Shown piece by piece: positions 11,072 to 26,800 of a DNA stretch of 64,000 bases (positions within the stretch are counted from its first letter, which is position 1; each line of letters opens with the position of its first letter). Below the pieces are notes generated by a model. That model had not been told where the DNA came from. It saw only the letters and a list, made by a program, of their open reading frames with translations, and ran no database searches. The position numbers were made by a program, and so were the translations under genes. The stretch comes from Panonychus citri (taxonomy: Eukaryota; Arthropoda; Arachnida; Trombidiformes; Tetranychidae). Location of the stretch: NCBI RefSeq assembly GCF_014898815.1, contig NW_026515543.1:1240001-1304000 (forward strand). The letters run 5' to 3'.

Positions 11072-14000
11072 TTAGACAATTTCAACCAGATCTTCAGGCA
11101 TCAGGTAATTTTCAATGTTAACTATTTCATCAACAATTGATTGTGACTCTCCAGGCTCAGTTCCGGTTGAATTGATTTCCTCCATGATAAATTGTTTATC
11201 AGGTGAACAATTGGAAACAAGTTCTCGATAAATTGAATCAAAATTAAGTCTATCTTTTGGTTCAGTTTTCCAGCAGCCAGCCATTAGCTTATAAATAAAT
11301 TCTGGACAATCTTCTGGTGGAATAAGTAAAATACCCTGAAGAATCAGCTTAACAACCTAAATAGTTTTATATAAAAAAGTACAAATGAAAAAAAGACCAA
11401 AGGTTAAAATTTAGTGGAAAATCAACAAAACCCTTGGAATAAAAATTTCATTATCTTCACGAGGAGTATATTCATATATGTACCATGAAACAAACACCTT
11501 GAAATTATTACTTTCTCAATGGAAGAAAGCTACTCAACATGATGTTCATTCAATTGTTCATCTAAATAAATCCTGATACTTATCATCACCATAAGAAATA
11601 AGTCAGTGTGAAAGTGAAAGATTATCTGAATAATAATGTAAATATATTTATTCTTGATATATTATCTACTCCTGAATTCACCCTGAAGTTCATTGTATGT
11701 AATAATAATGACAACAGTTTGCAAATTAAATCTTACCTGTCAAAATAATGTAAATACAAAGTAACGCTCCCAATCCTAGTAGGTAAACTTAATAACTCCG
11801 ATATTCATTTGACAATTATAATTATTATTATCTACTCGATGACGATAATTAATGATTAACTTGAAAATGATTGAAAGGTAACTGAAAGATTAGTAAACAT
11901 TTTTTTCTCTGATATCATTCTGACATTTTCCTAAACATTATCGGGAAAAAAGTTCCAAAAACTCAGTAACATGTTCAATTAAGTGTACTCTTGTTTATTT
12001 TATCTTAATCCTCATCATCATCAAGTTATAATAACAATATACACTCTGACGTTTATTATCATAATCAATGATAAACTTGATGATTAACTTGATAAAATGT
12101 TGACGGTTAATCAGTTTCAATAATTATCAACATGATTACCTTTCATTTTTTTTTCTGATGAAACTTTTTCTGTGCCTCTCAATGATAGCAGATTTAAATG
12201 TTAATAGTTTTGACTATCTAGTTGATTACTGGTCAACTGGTAATGACCAGTGGTGATTATCATTTGCTATATTTACAATGTTTAATTGTAAAAATTACAC
12301 TTTCTGGTATATGAATAAGAACTGAATTTATAGATTGTTATTAAATTTGTGTTTTGCCACAAATTGAATTTTTTTTAAATTTCAAATTTTAATTGAGTAA
12401 TTTAAATTCAACTGGATCATCATGTATTCACTTCAATGAACTGGAAATTTAATCATTGTTTCAATTAAACTATTAAAATGATGATGATGATGTTATTTAG
12501 TTTTGTTATCTGGCATCAAATGATCGTATTTAACTAATAATATTAAGATATCTAGGATTATTGAGGGGAATATGAAGTTTAATTATTCTATTTCCGGGTT
12601 TCAAGGATAGAATTGAATTTCTAGTGATAATTCAGTTTCGGTTGAGTCCAATTTCAGAGTAAATATCATGATCCTCACTAGTTATCGATCATGATTTCGT
12701 AATGGTCAATAATATTGGATGTTGAAAGTAATTATTATTTACTTAAGAAAAGATAATAACATGAAATCAAACATGAGATCGAAAGTTCAGTTTCATGTAC
12801 TCATCTTATTTCATTCAGATCCTAACTCTTTTGTAATCATTAGTTTTCAACCTCTCTCTCTCTCTCTCTTTCTCAAATCATTGATTCAATAACGATAAAG
12901 ATAATTAGTGAATTAATATCAGCGTTTGTTTTATAAGATCTTATTTTTATATTCCATGATGATAGCTTATTATTAATATCTCTTGGTTTCCATTGAATGT
13001 TTACCTCATCATTTGAATGTCCATAGTAAGGTTGCTTTCCAAAGGCAAATATTTCCCAAAGGACGACACCGAAAGACCATACATCAGATTCCAATGTATA
13101 TTTACCATAAATAATACTTTCAGGTGACATCCAACGAACCGGAAGCATTTTACTTCCGTTTACCTGGGAGAATAAAAGTAAAAACATTTTATATAATAAA
13201 AAGTCAACGAAAAAAAAAAATGAAATTCTAAGCTTAACAAATAAGAATTGAAAGTGGAAGTGCTGCAAAATCTTAAAGTTAATCTGTTAGAATACTTCTG
13301 AATAATACTTCAGAACAAATAGGAAGAAGAAAATGGAAACTTCTAACGTGAAGAACTTTGTTATTTCTCCCCAAAAACGGGCAAAAACATCTAAACTCGA
13401 CGATAGAGAAAGTAGAAAGTTCTGAGAAGAAATAATCATGCTGAGCAAACAATGAATATCAGCAAACAGGTAGCATATTGTTGTTATTATTTACCAGACT
13501 TTACAGCATTCAAAGTGGATTCACTACTTAGCATAGAGCGAAAACAAATTACTATCAAGGTAAGAGATAAATACATAACAAGAGATGAGTTGAAATGCTA
13601 AGCGTAACCTTGACAACAAAGGTAAATAATATATATTACATTTTGACGAGTTGACAATCTAAATCGAAAGCTTTGAGAGAATAACAATAAAAAATGTCAA
13701 GTTTCAGGTAACATATGAAACAAGATGGAAAGTTCAGTTATTGTTTAGTGTACAGTTGTATGGATTTACAGAATTTGATGGTCAAGGTTTGGTCAAGTTG
13801 ATCTTTTTTTAAGAAAATTTCATCATCGTTATTACCTTGTAATAATCACAGGTATAAATATCTCTGGACAGTCCAAAGTCTGATATTTTAACGGTCAGAT
13901 TGTGGGTTACAAGGCAATTTCGTGTAGCCAGGTCTCGATGAACAAAATGCTGAGATGATAAGTATAACATTCCCGCTGCAATTTGTGTCGCAATCCAAAT

Positions 14001-14408
14001 TAGATCTCCCTGTAAGTGTTTGAAGATATTGATAATGTTAAGATGATTATTCTGAAAACTATAATCTCAATTTTGGCTGTTCAAGATTAACATTTGGTAA
14101 TAACATGATAATAACATTTTTTTTCTGTTTTTTTTTCTCGCCTAATTCCAGTTCATATATCTGATTGTCATCATCATCATGCAATCATAGTGATTATGTT
14201 TCTTTTTGTTGTAAATTATCATAGTTATTGTTCATTCATCATCAACATGATTAATCAGAAGTAGAAGTGGAAATCATTTTTCCTTTGCTGCTTTCATCAT
14301 ATTGAACTCATACTGATTCCGTTGTAAATCTTATTATTCAGGGAATTCAGAGATGAGGATAACATCATGAATACCATAAGAGTTTTTTTCTTCAATGATT
14401 CATAGTGA

Positions 14409-14449
<41 letters not shown>

Positions 14450-17400
14450 CCTATTATCCTGAATATAAGGTACAAAAAATTGTATCTCATGAAAAGATTC
14501 AACAAGCATGATGGTTCATGAGCTGAATCTGAAAGTGAAACTTGTTCAGGAATAAATTTCTCAGCCTATTTTTTGCATTTTATGTTAATTGCTGAGTTTT
14601 ACTTTTGTTTATTATTTTTTTTTCGGAATTTCTTAATCCAGTTAATCATGTGGGATGATTATGATTAGCATCATTTTATTGTAATTTGGTTACTCGAAAA
14701 GTTAGACTGCTGATTTTGATCATTATTCAATCGTGTTCATGTTGTGTTGATTCATTAATCAACTATTTGAATTACTTTATCTATCTTTAAATTATCATCA
14801 TCATTATTATCATCTTAATCACTCCCATTATCAGCCAAGGTTAATATTCACTTGCTAATTCATTTCCTAGATGAATAAAGAAAAGGTAATAAAAGTTTAG
14901 AATTTTTTTCCTCCTTAACCGATCATAATCTAAATCTTTTTTAATCACTCAATCACTGCCATGTGATTTAACTACAATCCATATAAAGGATACCATGGAT
15001 TTGGAGGATTGATGATTAATTCATCAGGCTGATCATTTAATCATCTCCACATTTCCATCGTTAAGTTTACAACAAGTTTCAAAGAGATTAAAAAAGGATG
15101 ATGAAAGAACTTTAAGAAAAAGCAAAAGTTTCGAGTATCGAACACTCGAATCGATAATTGATTCAAGAATTGATTCTTTTTTCAATAAACTTGTGAACAA
15201 TTTTGATAAATCAGATTGAAATTTTCCTGATTCGATCTTCAGTAATTAAAGGAAAAAACTTAATTATTTGGAAACCTTCAAACTCCTTGTAGACTAATTA
15301 AATGCAACCTTCAATAAATTTGTAAATTGATCAGAACAATTAAGATGGAATATGATTAAAATTTGAATTGTATAACAATAATTAATTATACACTGAATCA
15401 AAGATAGATTAATTTAGAAGATGAAAAAAGTAATTTAATCAATTTGAAATGCCCAGTTTGAAATATAGCGATGATTTGGTTCAATAGCGTAAATTGATTG
15501 CTCTTGATTACTGATGATGGATTATAATTGATAGTTGGGATCAGAAATGTTCTTCTAATCAAATTAACCCTCAATCGATAGTAAAATTTTTCACAATCAA
15601 GACCTCTCTTTAATCATAGTCAAAGTAATTGGAAATGTTGTTAATTGTTACAATTTGAACCCAAAATCTAAATGAGGTCAAATAGATTTTTATTGTTACA
15701 TAGAAAATAATAAGAGGATAAACCTTTTTTACCAAAATAACGACAATAGGAATTAGAGTAATTCTGATATGGAGAGAAAAGTTCATTGAAAATGAAACAT
15801 ATCTACAAATGTCGAAATCAGAACAATGAGTGAAAAAAAAGTTCCAAGATTCTTGCTCGATCCTTCCTTCCTTCCCTGTCACAATTTCCTCATTCTCATC
15901 AGTCTTTTCAACCCCTTGAAAACAGGAACCGCGATTTTTTATCCATCATCCTCATCTTCATCATCTCTCTCGTCATCATCATCTCTTAGATGGTTCAACT
16001 TAAGATCATCATCACCATTATAATGATTATCATGTATTAGATTTATATCATGAGCAACTCATGGGGAACAAAGTGGAAAAAGAAAAAATCTTAGAACAAG
16101 AAATTCTGGTTATAGATGATGATGAACATGATGAAGATGAAGATGATGATGATGATGGGTATAAGGATGAAAAATGAAATGACTGTTAAGTGAAAATGGA
16201 TGATGGTGATACTATTAGTGATGGTGTTCATGGTGTTCATAAGAATGATGAACATATTGATGATAGAAATACTATCAAGACAAATGATGATTGAATCGAT
16301 TACCATTTGAACCAAAATTGAACAAAGGTAAAAATACCAATGGGATTTATTAAGTATTTATGTCAACATGAGCAATCACCATTTTCTATTCAATTTAATT
16401 GTAGAAGTGTCAAAGGGTAAAGTTAGTAAAGAAGATCGGAGGGAAATTTCCACCATCGAATATAAATTTTCACGATTTGTTCCATTGAAACTATTTGTTC
16501 TAATCTGATTCGAATCTATTTTCCTCTGACCATTAACAGCAATCATCATGTTATTTATCACCTTTTATTGTTTCATCTTTTTTTTTCAATTTCTCATTTT
16601 GAACTGTTCACTTTTCTAATAGTTTTCTTTTCTCGAGTTTCTTCAACTGAATAACCGGAGATGTTTATTCTTGTTCATCGAGACTGAAATGAATTAATTC
16701 TGAACCATCAAGATCGATTTGAACATTTATCTTTCAACGCCCTGGAAGGAAAATAAATTGTGTAATCAAGATGAAAAAAAGTTCAAATTCTACTGAAAAA
16801 AATACTGAACCTCTAAGAGTCATTAAAATCCTCCAGAATATTATTTACAGTAATTACCTTAAGGAAATGTAAAAAAAAGTTCTAATATAAATCCCAATTC
16901 GAAAGAGATGAAAGTTTCCAGTTACTCTGATTCCAACATTTGTAACTAAATGTTTTCATTTGAAACAAAAGTTAATTTCAATTAACATGAGTATCATTTC
17001 ATGTTTATCTACAGCCGATAACAATTAAATACAATGAGAAGCAACAATTTACTTAATGATATTAATATGATAAAGTAAAGGTAAGAGTGAAAGTAGAAAA
17101 GTTCTGAATTAAATTACCTTGAACATTATTGAAAATTCAATTTATCTTTTTGAGAGTTCGTTGCTTAATAATATAATGATATAAAAATGTATCCATTTAG
17201 CTATTAACATGTAATCACTGCAATTCTACTGTAATAACATGGAGCATGATGATTATCTTGAATATTTTGATAGAATTGTTGTCTACGAAATAAAAATGAT
17301 CCTTACCTCATATAATGGTTTAATCTCAATTGAATCTGGATTTGAAATTTCATGATTCATAAGTGATAATGTTGTTCTAGTTGAACCAGATGAACCTGAA

Positions 17401-20400
17401 TCCATGATCAAGGTTGTCGTTGCTCCGGTCAGAGACTTGGTACTACCAAGAATATTGGTCATTTGATTGTTTTCTGATTGTTGTTGTTGTTGTTGTTTAT
17501 TTCTTAATTTCTTGGTATCACATTTTCTTAAAATTTCAGTTAAATCTCCGAGTGCCATATATTCAAATACCATGGAAGGTGTTGGCTCTTCATTGGTCAC
17601 TCCAATTAGTTTGACGATATTAGGATGTTGAAAATTGGACAGTATTTCAACCTCACGTTCAAAATCAGCTCGAAGTTCATTTGAAACTCCTTCTTTCAGA
17701 ATTTTAATCGCCACTTGAATGATTTCATCTTCATTGGGCTGATATTCACCTGAAGGAGGAGATGAAAAAATGAATCAATCAAATTAAATCATTCAGAATC
17801 TATTCTGATGCTCTTTTTATATCCTAATTTAATCATCACCAAAGATAAACAAATGCCTGATCATTGATTTACTATTGAAATTAGCTATTGACTCAAATGA
17901 TTACAATCAATGAATGTCAATGAAGTGATTAGTCTGATTGTTTATTGATCTTAATAGTTTTGGTCATTCATGTGCTCTTGATGGTTTATTAAACTTTTCT
18001 AGGAATTGGCTTCCAAAGTATTAAGACTAATGATATCAACTAATCTTGACTAATGACCGAGTTTGATATATGTCATCTTTTGGCAACTCTGTAACTTACA
18101 ACTTAGAACTTACCTTTATAAACTCGACCGAAACATCCTTCTCCAATCTCTTTTATGAATCGAATCTGTGTCGCTGGTATTTCAATGTTTTTCAAAATTT
18201 TTCTAAATGATGCATCAGGGGAACTGTAAGAAATGAAAGAGTTAAATGGTACAAGTATTTGCAATTAGTATTAATGATTGTCTTTTACATGGTGATAATA
18301 CTGTGAATATAATCTATCGAGGAGATTTACATGAAAATGAACAAAATTGTTAACAAAGGAGTTTAATGGTAATGAGATTAAAACTAATTGACTTTCATCT
18401 TGGTGGTTCCAACTTATCATGTTATTCAAATGAATACGGATATTGTATTCATCACAAAAGAAACTAAACTTTTCTCATTTGCTTTATTCAAATTATTTTT
18501 TTTCCTCTTTCTTATTCATGATGATACAAGTTTCTTATAATCGTCATGTTTATCTTGGAACAGCCACCTAGATGAAAGTTTTCTTTAATCGTTTCAGGAT
18601 TGTTATCATGAATGAGCTTATAACAGAATGAAAATCTCTCGAACTTTGATATTTTCCCTCTAAAATCTGATTTTCATAGTAAAAATTTTCCTCTTCTTTT
18701 ATTCATCAAGCCAAATGTCAAGTAAGACAAACAAAATTTTCAAAATTTTGTGGTGATTTTTAAAGGTCGAGATGATGAATTTTCATCTCAAAAATAACTT
18801 CATCTTTATATTATTAAAATACTAATAATATTATATAATTCATAGAGCTCAGTGAATGAGGTGACATCTGATCAACTGGTCTTTTAGATAAGAACAGAGA
18901 TGAAACTAAGAATTGATTTATGAGATAATATCTTCAACTATCTACCTGAAGAGACTCAGCATGAATATTTCATTACCATGAATGGTAAAGCAAATTATGT
19001 TTTTCCTTGAGTGGATGAAAACAATAAAAAAGGAAATAAATAAAATCATCTCAGAATAATACAGAAATCACTTATTCGTATACATGGAAAACATTTATCA
19101 TGATAAAAGTAAATGGAAGAAAAAAAATATGAAACGGAAACAATGTGACGAATATGATATCCACTCGAGTATTATTGTTAACATTAGAAGTAGAGAAAAA
19201 GTTTTTGTAACATTTTCCATCAGTATCACCTCGATACAATATTTATTTGCAATAAAAAGGATAAAATATTAATAACATGAAACTGAATAATCTTCATCAT
19301 TATATTGATACAAAGCTTTTCCTTTTTCAGCAGTTTAAATTCGTGGGAAGGTAAAAACTGTTGATTCAAATGCTGTTCTTGTGGATGATGAATACGATGA
19401 ATAACTAATCAGTGGAACATGAATATATATAAATTTGGTTGGCTAAGTTGATTGGATTACTTTCAACGATAAACAATATTTTTATTATTATCATCTTTCT
19501 AATAGTTTATACTATCAATCCTCATTCCAAGTTGATTGAGGATTGTTGAAGATAAACTTTAATGATTATTATCATGATACATGGAAAAGAAGATAAAAGT
19601 TTCCTTTCAATTTCTTTTGGTCGCTTACCTTGAATAATAATTTGGATTAATCACATATTGTTGGATGCAACGGGCAAGTGATCCCTTCGATGGATCTGGA
19701 CTTAATTTTCGTCTTGAGCGAAGCTTTGATATCACATTGTAACGACGAAGTACCATAAACATACCAATAAGAAGGGCGAATGAGATTAGACAGAAAATTG
19801 TTGATAGTAAAAGGCTATTGAATAATTTATTGGGTGAATTCATTTGCTTTGAATGTGTTAAATTTGAAGGTTCCTTGAGGATAGAAAGAGGAAAAGGGAT
19901 TTGCAATTGAACAAGAAAGTAGAAAAAGTTATTTTCTAGAAAAGTTCTGATAAAGATTCCCAAAGACCAACAACAATTCATTTAGACCTAAACAGACAAA
20001 CATTTTCTGGTTAAATGTAAATTAAGATATATTGTTATCTCTTATTCTTGACCATTAACTGACCATTATCTGATAATCATCATAAATGTTATTACATGAT
20101 CATTGGTTTTCAGCTAATCAATTATTTGATTGTTTATATTATCAACTTGAAGCTTGAAATGAATAATTCTAGTTAGGGTATAAAATGTTGTAAATCTGAT
20201 GATGGTGATTAATTGATAGTTTTCTGGAGGTTGGGTTTTGTTAAATGTCTAACTTGCCTGATCGTTTTTCCAAAATGGCTCGGTTTGTGGATGAGTATTA
20301 CCATTGATAATCGTTGGCTCATGATTACGATCAATTGGTGTGATTTGAAGAGTAGGCAATGAATGTTCAGAATCAATCACAGTTTTCGATCCAAGATCTA

Positions 20401-23400
20401 GTTAAGATTATCATATTGTTAATGATATATTGTAATAGAAAACAATGAATTGAATGGCAGAAAATACAAAGATTGGTATGAAAACGATGAAAATTGATTG
20501 GAAGGGAGTTTCAAAGATTCATTAGTTTTCAAATTTAAATTGTTACATGGATCTGATCGTGATTGAATTGCAGGTTCTACTTTATTCATGATCTCTTGAA
20601 TCATTTCCAGAACTTTTACCACTTATAACAATCAAACTAGATAAATTCATTAACTAGAAGCTAAATTTGCATATTGCGGTGATTCAGAAGACAATTTGAC
20701 CTTGAATTTAAACTCATACAATCAAAAAAGTCTCAGGTATTAATAAAATAAACCAAAGAAAATCAACAGCCATGACAAAAATACGACCAGTATTCTAACT
20801 GTGGCGAAATCTTCATTATTAGTATGAAAACTCCGCTTATGAGTGGCTCAGATGCGGAAGTGGGAGGAAGATTTTAAAGGGAAATTTAAAGTCGAATTTA
20901 CAGCCAACAATATTGATTCTTTTTCATCCTCATCCAAAACACTTACACCTTTACAATTATGAGTATTTTATACTCGCTGCTTTAGCATTATCTAGACTTT
21001 AGATGTTTTGAATTTTGACTGCTTCTGGTAATTAACGAAGTTATACGAATTAGAGAGCAGATTGATTTCTACCGATTATCTTTTAACAATGCACCTAACG
21101 ATAAGATACGATCGAATCTTCTCTTAGGTAGATTATTTTTCCCAGACCAGGCAGTTTTATTACTACTAATAAATAAGTAATAAAAACTTTTCATTTCTTC
21201 AGGGTTATTTTGACCCGTTTAGATTTATCTACTTAACTTTTACTCACAAAATCGTTTATTAAATCAAAATTTATAAGATTTAGAATATTTTGTCTCGAGT
21301 TTATCAGTAATAGCTCTAGACAGAATGGTCTAAATCTTCTAAATTTTGATTTAATTACCAATTTTTTGAGTAAAATTCAAGTATATAGAATTAGCCACGT
21401 TCTCTGGACTCCTTTGAGTTAAAATTTTAGTTAAAGTTGAATTTGTGGATTTATTTTGTTTGTTGGATTTTAAATCTTCCCAATCATGATAACCGTCATT
21501 ATCACAGAAATTTACACACACTTTTTATTTAAGTTTTATCGATCCAACTCAATAAGTAAGAAGTAAGTGCGTCGATTTTTTCTCTCTCTCTTTCGCGCTC
21601 AGAATCATTCAGTTTTTAATCTCTGTATCAAACAGTGTTCTCTCTCAATTTATGTGAAATGAATAACAAAATAGATAATTATTTCTAAAATAAAATGCAA
21701 AAACTGCTGAGCTTTGGATCATGAAATGGGCCAAAGCGAGCAATTTCTCTGAAATAACGATCCAAATGCATAATCTAGCTTGGACATTTGACCTTGGTTT
21801 TATTTTTTTATCTAGGGGTATTTTTCAGGACAGCTTTCTAAAAAGTGCTTATCGCCGGGAAAGTGGGAAGTAACTCTCATCGTCCTCTTTTATGTCAATA
21901 TGGCCATTATCGGGAATGGATTCCTTCGTCATTATTTTTAATCACGCCAGCTGGCGAGCGAATTGTTCAGGGTTAGATTTTAGGATATCTCGTCGTTAGC
22001 AGACATTGATTCCAAATTTGAGCAATAATTCACAACAATACTTGCCACATGAATCAAATTTAAAGGCCAGCTCTCGTTGCAAACCAGTCCTACCATCGGC
22101 CACTTTTTTGAATTGGTTTAAATTTCGCGCCATCACTTTAATCACTTTTTGGCCACAATTGTAATAATTAGTAAATTTTCACCATTTCTGACCATTAACC
22201 CGATCCTGTAGACTGACCTCAGGGGTATATTAGAATTTTTCAGCCTATTAGCACATTGGTATAAACTTAATTCAGGATGTTCACTAACAAATGAAACTAT
22301 AAGAGCGCGTTGATTACTACGATTGAGAACCATTTTGAAAAACAATTAATTGTCAACTAATTTACTTTTTTATATTAAAATGACGCCCACCAAATTTGCG
22401 TTTGCTTAAGTCTAATTTTGGAACCAAAAGGTCTAGTCTTAATCTTGATTTGAAAAACTTACTGTCAAACTTTACCACTCATACCTCAGTATTGGTACCA
22501 CAATTAAAGCTAATTGTCGCAAAATGAAAAAATATTCCTTAAAATAGTGACGCTCATTTTAATGGTTAGCATCATGTGACCTTTGAATAAATCAGGAACA
22601 AGGAAATAAAAAATATATCGAAATTTTTGATGAGTTCAGATCTTTTTTCTACTTTTTCCTGTCTGCTTTCACTGTCCAGTGAATATGTTTACCCAATGAT
22701 CCAGAACTTTTATCATCGAAAGCAAAATATTTACCAAATAAAATATAATTCACAAGTTCCCAATTGCTGGTTTACTACTAGTCTGGATTCATTGTTATCC
22801 CATGACCTTGATTTATTGACTCCTTGTAGCATGCTGATGTTCATGAAACTGAAAACAATAGGAAATCAATTTAAGTCTATCATTATGCTGAAATTGATAT
22901 AATCTCAATGGTGATAAAAAAATGCTCAAATTGTTTACCTTTCACATTCAATTATCTCATCATGAGGATCATGAAATTCTTATCCAAACATTATGATCGT
23001 AATTTTATATTCACAGATAGTACTGGCTCAATACTCCTACTGAGAGGGATAGTAATAAAGTTGCTTATTGTCAGCTGTTGACGATTATATCAGAATTGAT
23101 CTGAAGAATCTGTTGAGTCTTTTTCAATAACATTACTCATACCTCATTGAATATAAATGTGATGATTACCTGGGAAGTTCATACGATTAATAATAGTTTC
23201 ATGGATTACCTTTAAATAACCTAAGAAACCATGATAGTGATGGTACATCATCATGATATGGGTAATAAAAGGTAAGAGAAAATTTGAAATATCAAAATTG
23301 GGAACACTAAGTTCTATCTTTATGAGTAACAACTTACTGGAGAATCATTTTCATGTGTCAAGTATCATGAAGATAATGATTCTAAATTGTAAGTATTCAT

Positions 23401-23803
23401 TGAAGTTTTCTCAATTTTTCCATGGCTCATTTGATAAAAGAGTTTTATCTTCAAGGTGAAAAAACAAAACTCATTGAAAATCAACAGAATAATGGTAATA
23501 TTATTAATAATAAGTTATCGATGAAAATTTTGAAGAAAATGTTATTATATGAGCCATGAATTCTCAATGTTAACAATTCATAAGATTTGAATTTTTCAGC
23601 ACTTGATGATTTATCCAAGTTACAAGTTTACTGTTTACATTTATGCTCAGGGAGGGAAATTTTCAGTTCATTATCAACAAGAAACTCTTGATTTATGTTG
23701 TTTATATGATAAAGTTGAGTGTGGGAAGTTATTTCCGTTTCCTTTTGGTGAATATTCCTTTCCTCTTTACATGAAAAGATATTTTTTCGAAACTTTTTTC
23801 TCC

Positions 23804-23850
<47 letters not shown>

Positions 23851-26800
23851 CATTCAGATTAGAAGTTGATAATAACTGCTCTCAACACAAGTTAAATAGA
23901 TTCCCAAACCAGATTCATTCCAAGTAGTTACGAACAAATGAAAATGATCAACATGAAATTCACAGAGTCAGAATCTTTGAAATACATTGTATCTGAATTT
24001 ACGTTTCATCATCCAGTCTAAAAGGAAGACAACATAACAATGTTTACCTGTGAGATTTTCGTTTAATAATATTTACAGTTTTGAGCTTCTAATGGCAAAG
24101 GTAATCAATTGTTTCCTTTTCAATATGAAGCTCATGAATTTGACTCGATTGAATTGAAACCAGAACTTTTCCTCATTCTCTTCATGTGTACTTTCACTCA
24201 TTGTTAATTATAAACTTGAAACTTGCTGGAAATGTCAAATTAATTAGCAGACAAGAAATAAAAAAGGGTTAAAAAAGTTCAAACTGATAAATTTAGTGAA
24301 TTAATCTGGTTAATTAACATGACTTACGAAACAATAAACTTAAACTAACATGATAAGTAGTTGATTAAAAATTCATTGTAAGTAAGTTTCTGATTATTTT
24401 ATTTTTCTCAACACATTTAAAGCCAATTATTGTTTACATTTGCTCAAAATGTGATAATCAAACTTGTCAACTTGATTAATAATATAACAGTAACATTGTT
24501 ATCACTTGATTAATTTAATGTTGATAGAAAAAAGATTTGTAATTAACTCTGTTAATTATTGAGTATGAGAAGAAAAAATCACCCTTAATTATTTTAATGC
24601 GTAAATCTAATTGATTATTAACCATTAGAACAATGAAATTATCGTTGATTGTATTTGGAGATTTTTTTTTCTTCCAACTCAATGACTTTCATGATTCATG
24701 GTAATTAATCATAATATTGTCAAACAATTAACTGTAATTAACTCAAAAGTAATTACTACTTAAATGATTGAAGAAAATGTGTCTTCTCAATAATAATCAG
24801 AAATTCTGTTTTCTTATTGAATCAGCAATTTACTATTTATCCGATTAACTATTGAAATTTATCCGATTCAGCAAATCAGCTTAATCTTGATGATCAGAGA
24901 TGTAACAATTTAAGAGTATTGTTTCATGTATTAATCATGTCAACAATTAACTTTAATAAAGTTAACCTCGAAATTTTCAACGTAAAAACATGTTAGTAAA
25001 AGTTAATTGTTACAGATTGAATCACTTGAAATACTACAACAATTAGTCAACATTAACAATTTACTAAAACATGAAATTGCAAATAATACATTTAATTCCC
25101 AGAAGATTAATGATCAACACAATTGCAACTTTATCAATTTAATTGTTAATTAATCAACTACTCGTTCATCATTTCGTGCTCATTTCTTGCCTTTTTTTCA
25201 AGACATTATCTAAGTGCTAATCTTTAGCTGATTGTTAATCATGATTAACAATTAATACGATAGTTATAATTATAAAGAAAAACAATGATTACCCTTGGGT
25301 AAATGGAGTTTAGATTAAATTAGCCGATTAAAAGATTAACTTTTTATGATTGATTAGCTAGAGGATAAATTGTTAATCGTAAATGTATTAAAAGACTAAT
25401 CGATTTTACTTTTTTGTTTGATTCTATTCAGATTTGATTGTTTGATTGATTTGGCAACTGATTCGATTTTGGTGGGCAATTTCAAGGAGATTAATTAGTA
25501 TATCGATTACTCACCATGTTTGACTCGATCACAGCCGAGAATTGGGTCTTCGGGTCTGAGATCGTGGGTACAAATACATTGGTGACCGAAACTTGTACTT
25601 AAACAACCCGCCTCAGGGCCACAAGGTCGATGGACACAATCGTCTATAGAGAATGTGAAAAATAATTGGTGTGGTTTTGGTTAGAATATGGAGTAAAAAT
25701 ATTAATCGAAATAGTAAATTATATTTGCTGTTTTCCTGTTGGCTCTAAGTTAATGTTTCATTTCAGTTCAATTAAGTTGAAAATCTTTGTCTCAGTGGGC
25801 TGGGTAAGGAAAGTTCTTGATGATTATGATGTTAAATAAAGTCCACATGAAATTTATCACTTGACATTGAATGAACAACTTCCGGATGCTGTTCATGGTA
25901 AAACATAACTCCCACTGTCAAGTTTACCCAAGCAAATATCCTAATTTACACCCACCCAAACTTCAGGAAAAAAATATGAAGTTTTTGGTTCTCTAATTCA
26001 GAGTTTTTCATCATGATGAGATATGAATTTTCTGTGATAGGAAAAGAAAATGTTTTACATTCTCTAAGTTCTGTGGATCATGAAAATATCATTTTACCTT
26101 GATGACACAGAATTTACTCATGATGAGAGTAAAAAGTTTCCATCAATTTTTATGGCAACAAATTGAAATAAATACAAGTATGAATCGTTAAGGAAAATGG
26201 GCCTTAATCAGTTTCGCTCTGAACTTTATCATGACATGAATTCCAATCATTATGAAGTTTAACTTTCTTCGCCAATATTAATAATATTTCATGTAGAAAA
26301 TTGTAAAAGTTTATTTCTATTAAATTTTATCAATTCAAAACACCACCATAATGGAAATTAATTCATTGGCTATTCTTGCTTCACATTGGCTCTTTGAGAT
26401 CAACATAAACTTTGATTGTTGTGGAAAAAGACTTGATAGTTTTGAATCTAAATGTCACAAATATCAGTTTATGAAGAGAGTCAAATGTATCAGAATCCAT
26501 AAGAAATCTGATATACATGATAATGAGTCTAAAATTATTGTTATTTCTTGAAATTCATCATGATTCTTTCAGAAAATTGACCAAAAATCAGAATTCAAGT
26601 CACGATCATTATTAATCTATGCTCATCTCATGTTGCAAAGTTTTATTAAGAAAAGTGTATTTTTGTAAATTGATTCATTTTCATGATTGATTCATTTGCT
26701 TGAATTTCAAGATAATCTGAATTTGAATAATGATCAGAAATTTTCAAATCTACAGAAAAGTCTAGACTTTCTGAATAACATTCATTGTTCATGGTATGAT

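Larger units (their letters stand above)
20398..25514. other. Intron of the receptor kinase gene with repeat debris
   Basis: A 5.1-kb gap between phase-matched exons. It holds a foldback (21239-21374), a possible transposase HTH remnant (22142-22345) and a (CT)n tract. Further ectodomain exons could hide here but none was recognised. Confidence 0.5.

Noticed and set aside
23603..23869. Plus-strand open frame of 88 codons ending in a Ser-Leu repeat
   Set aside because: Half of it is translation of the (CT)n microsatellite; inside a receptor kinase intron.
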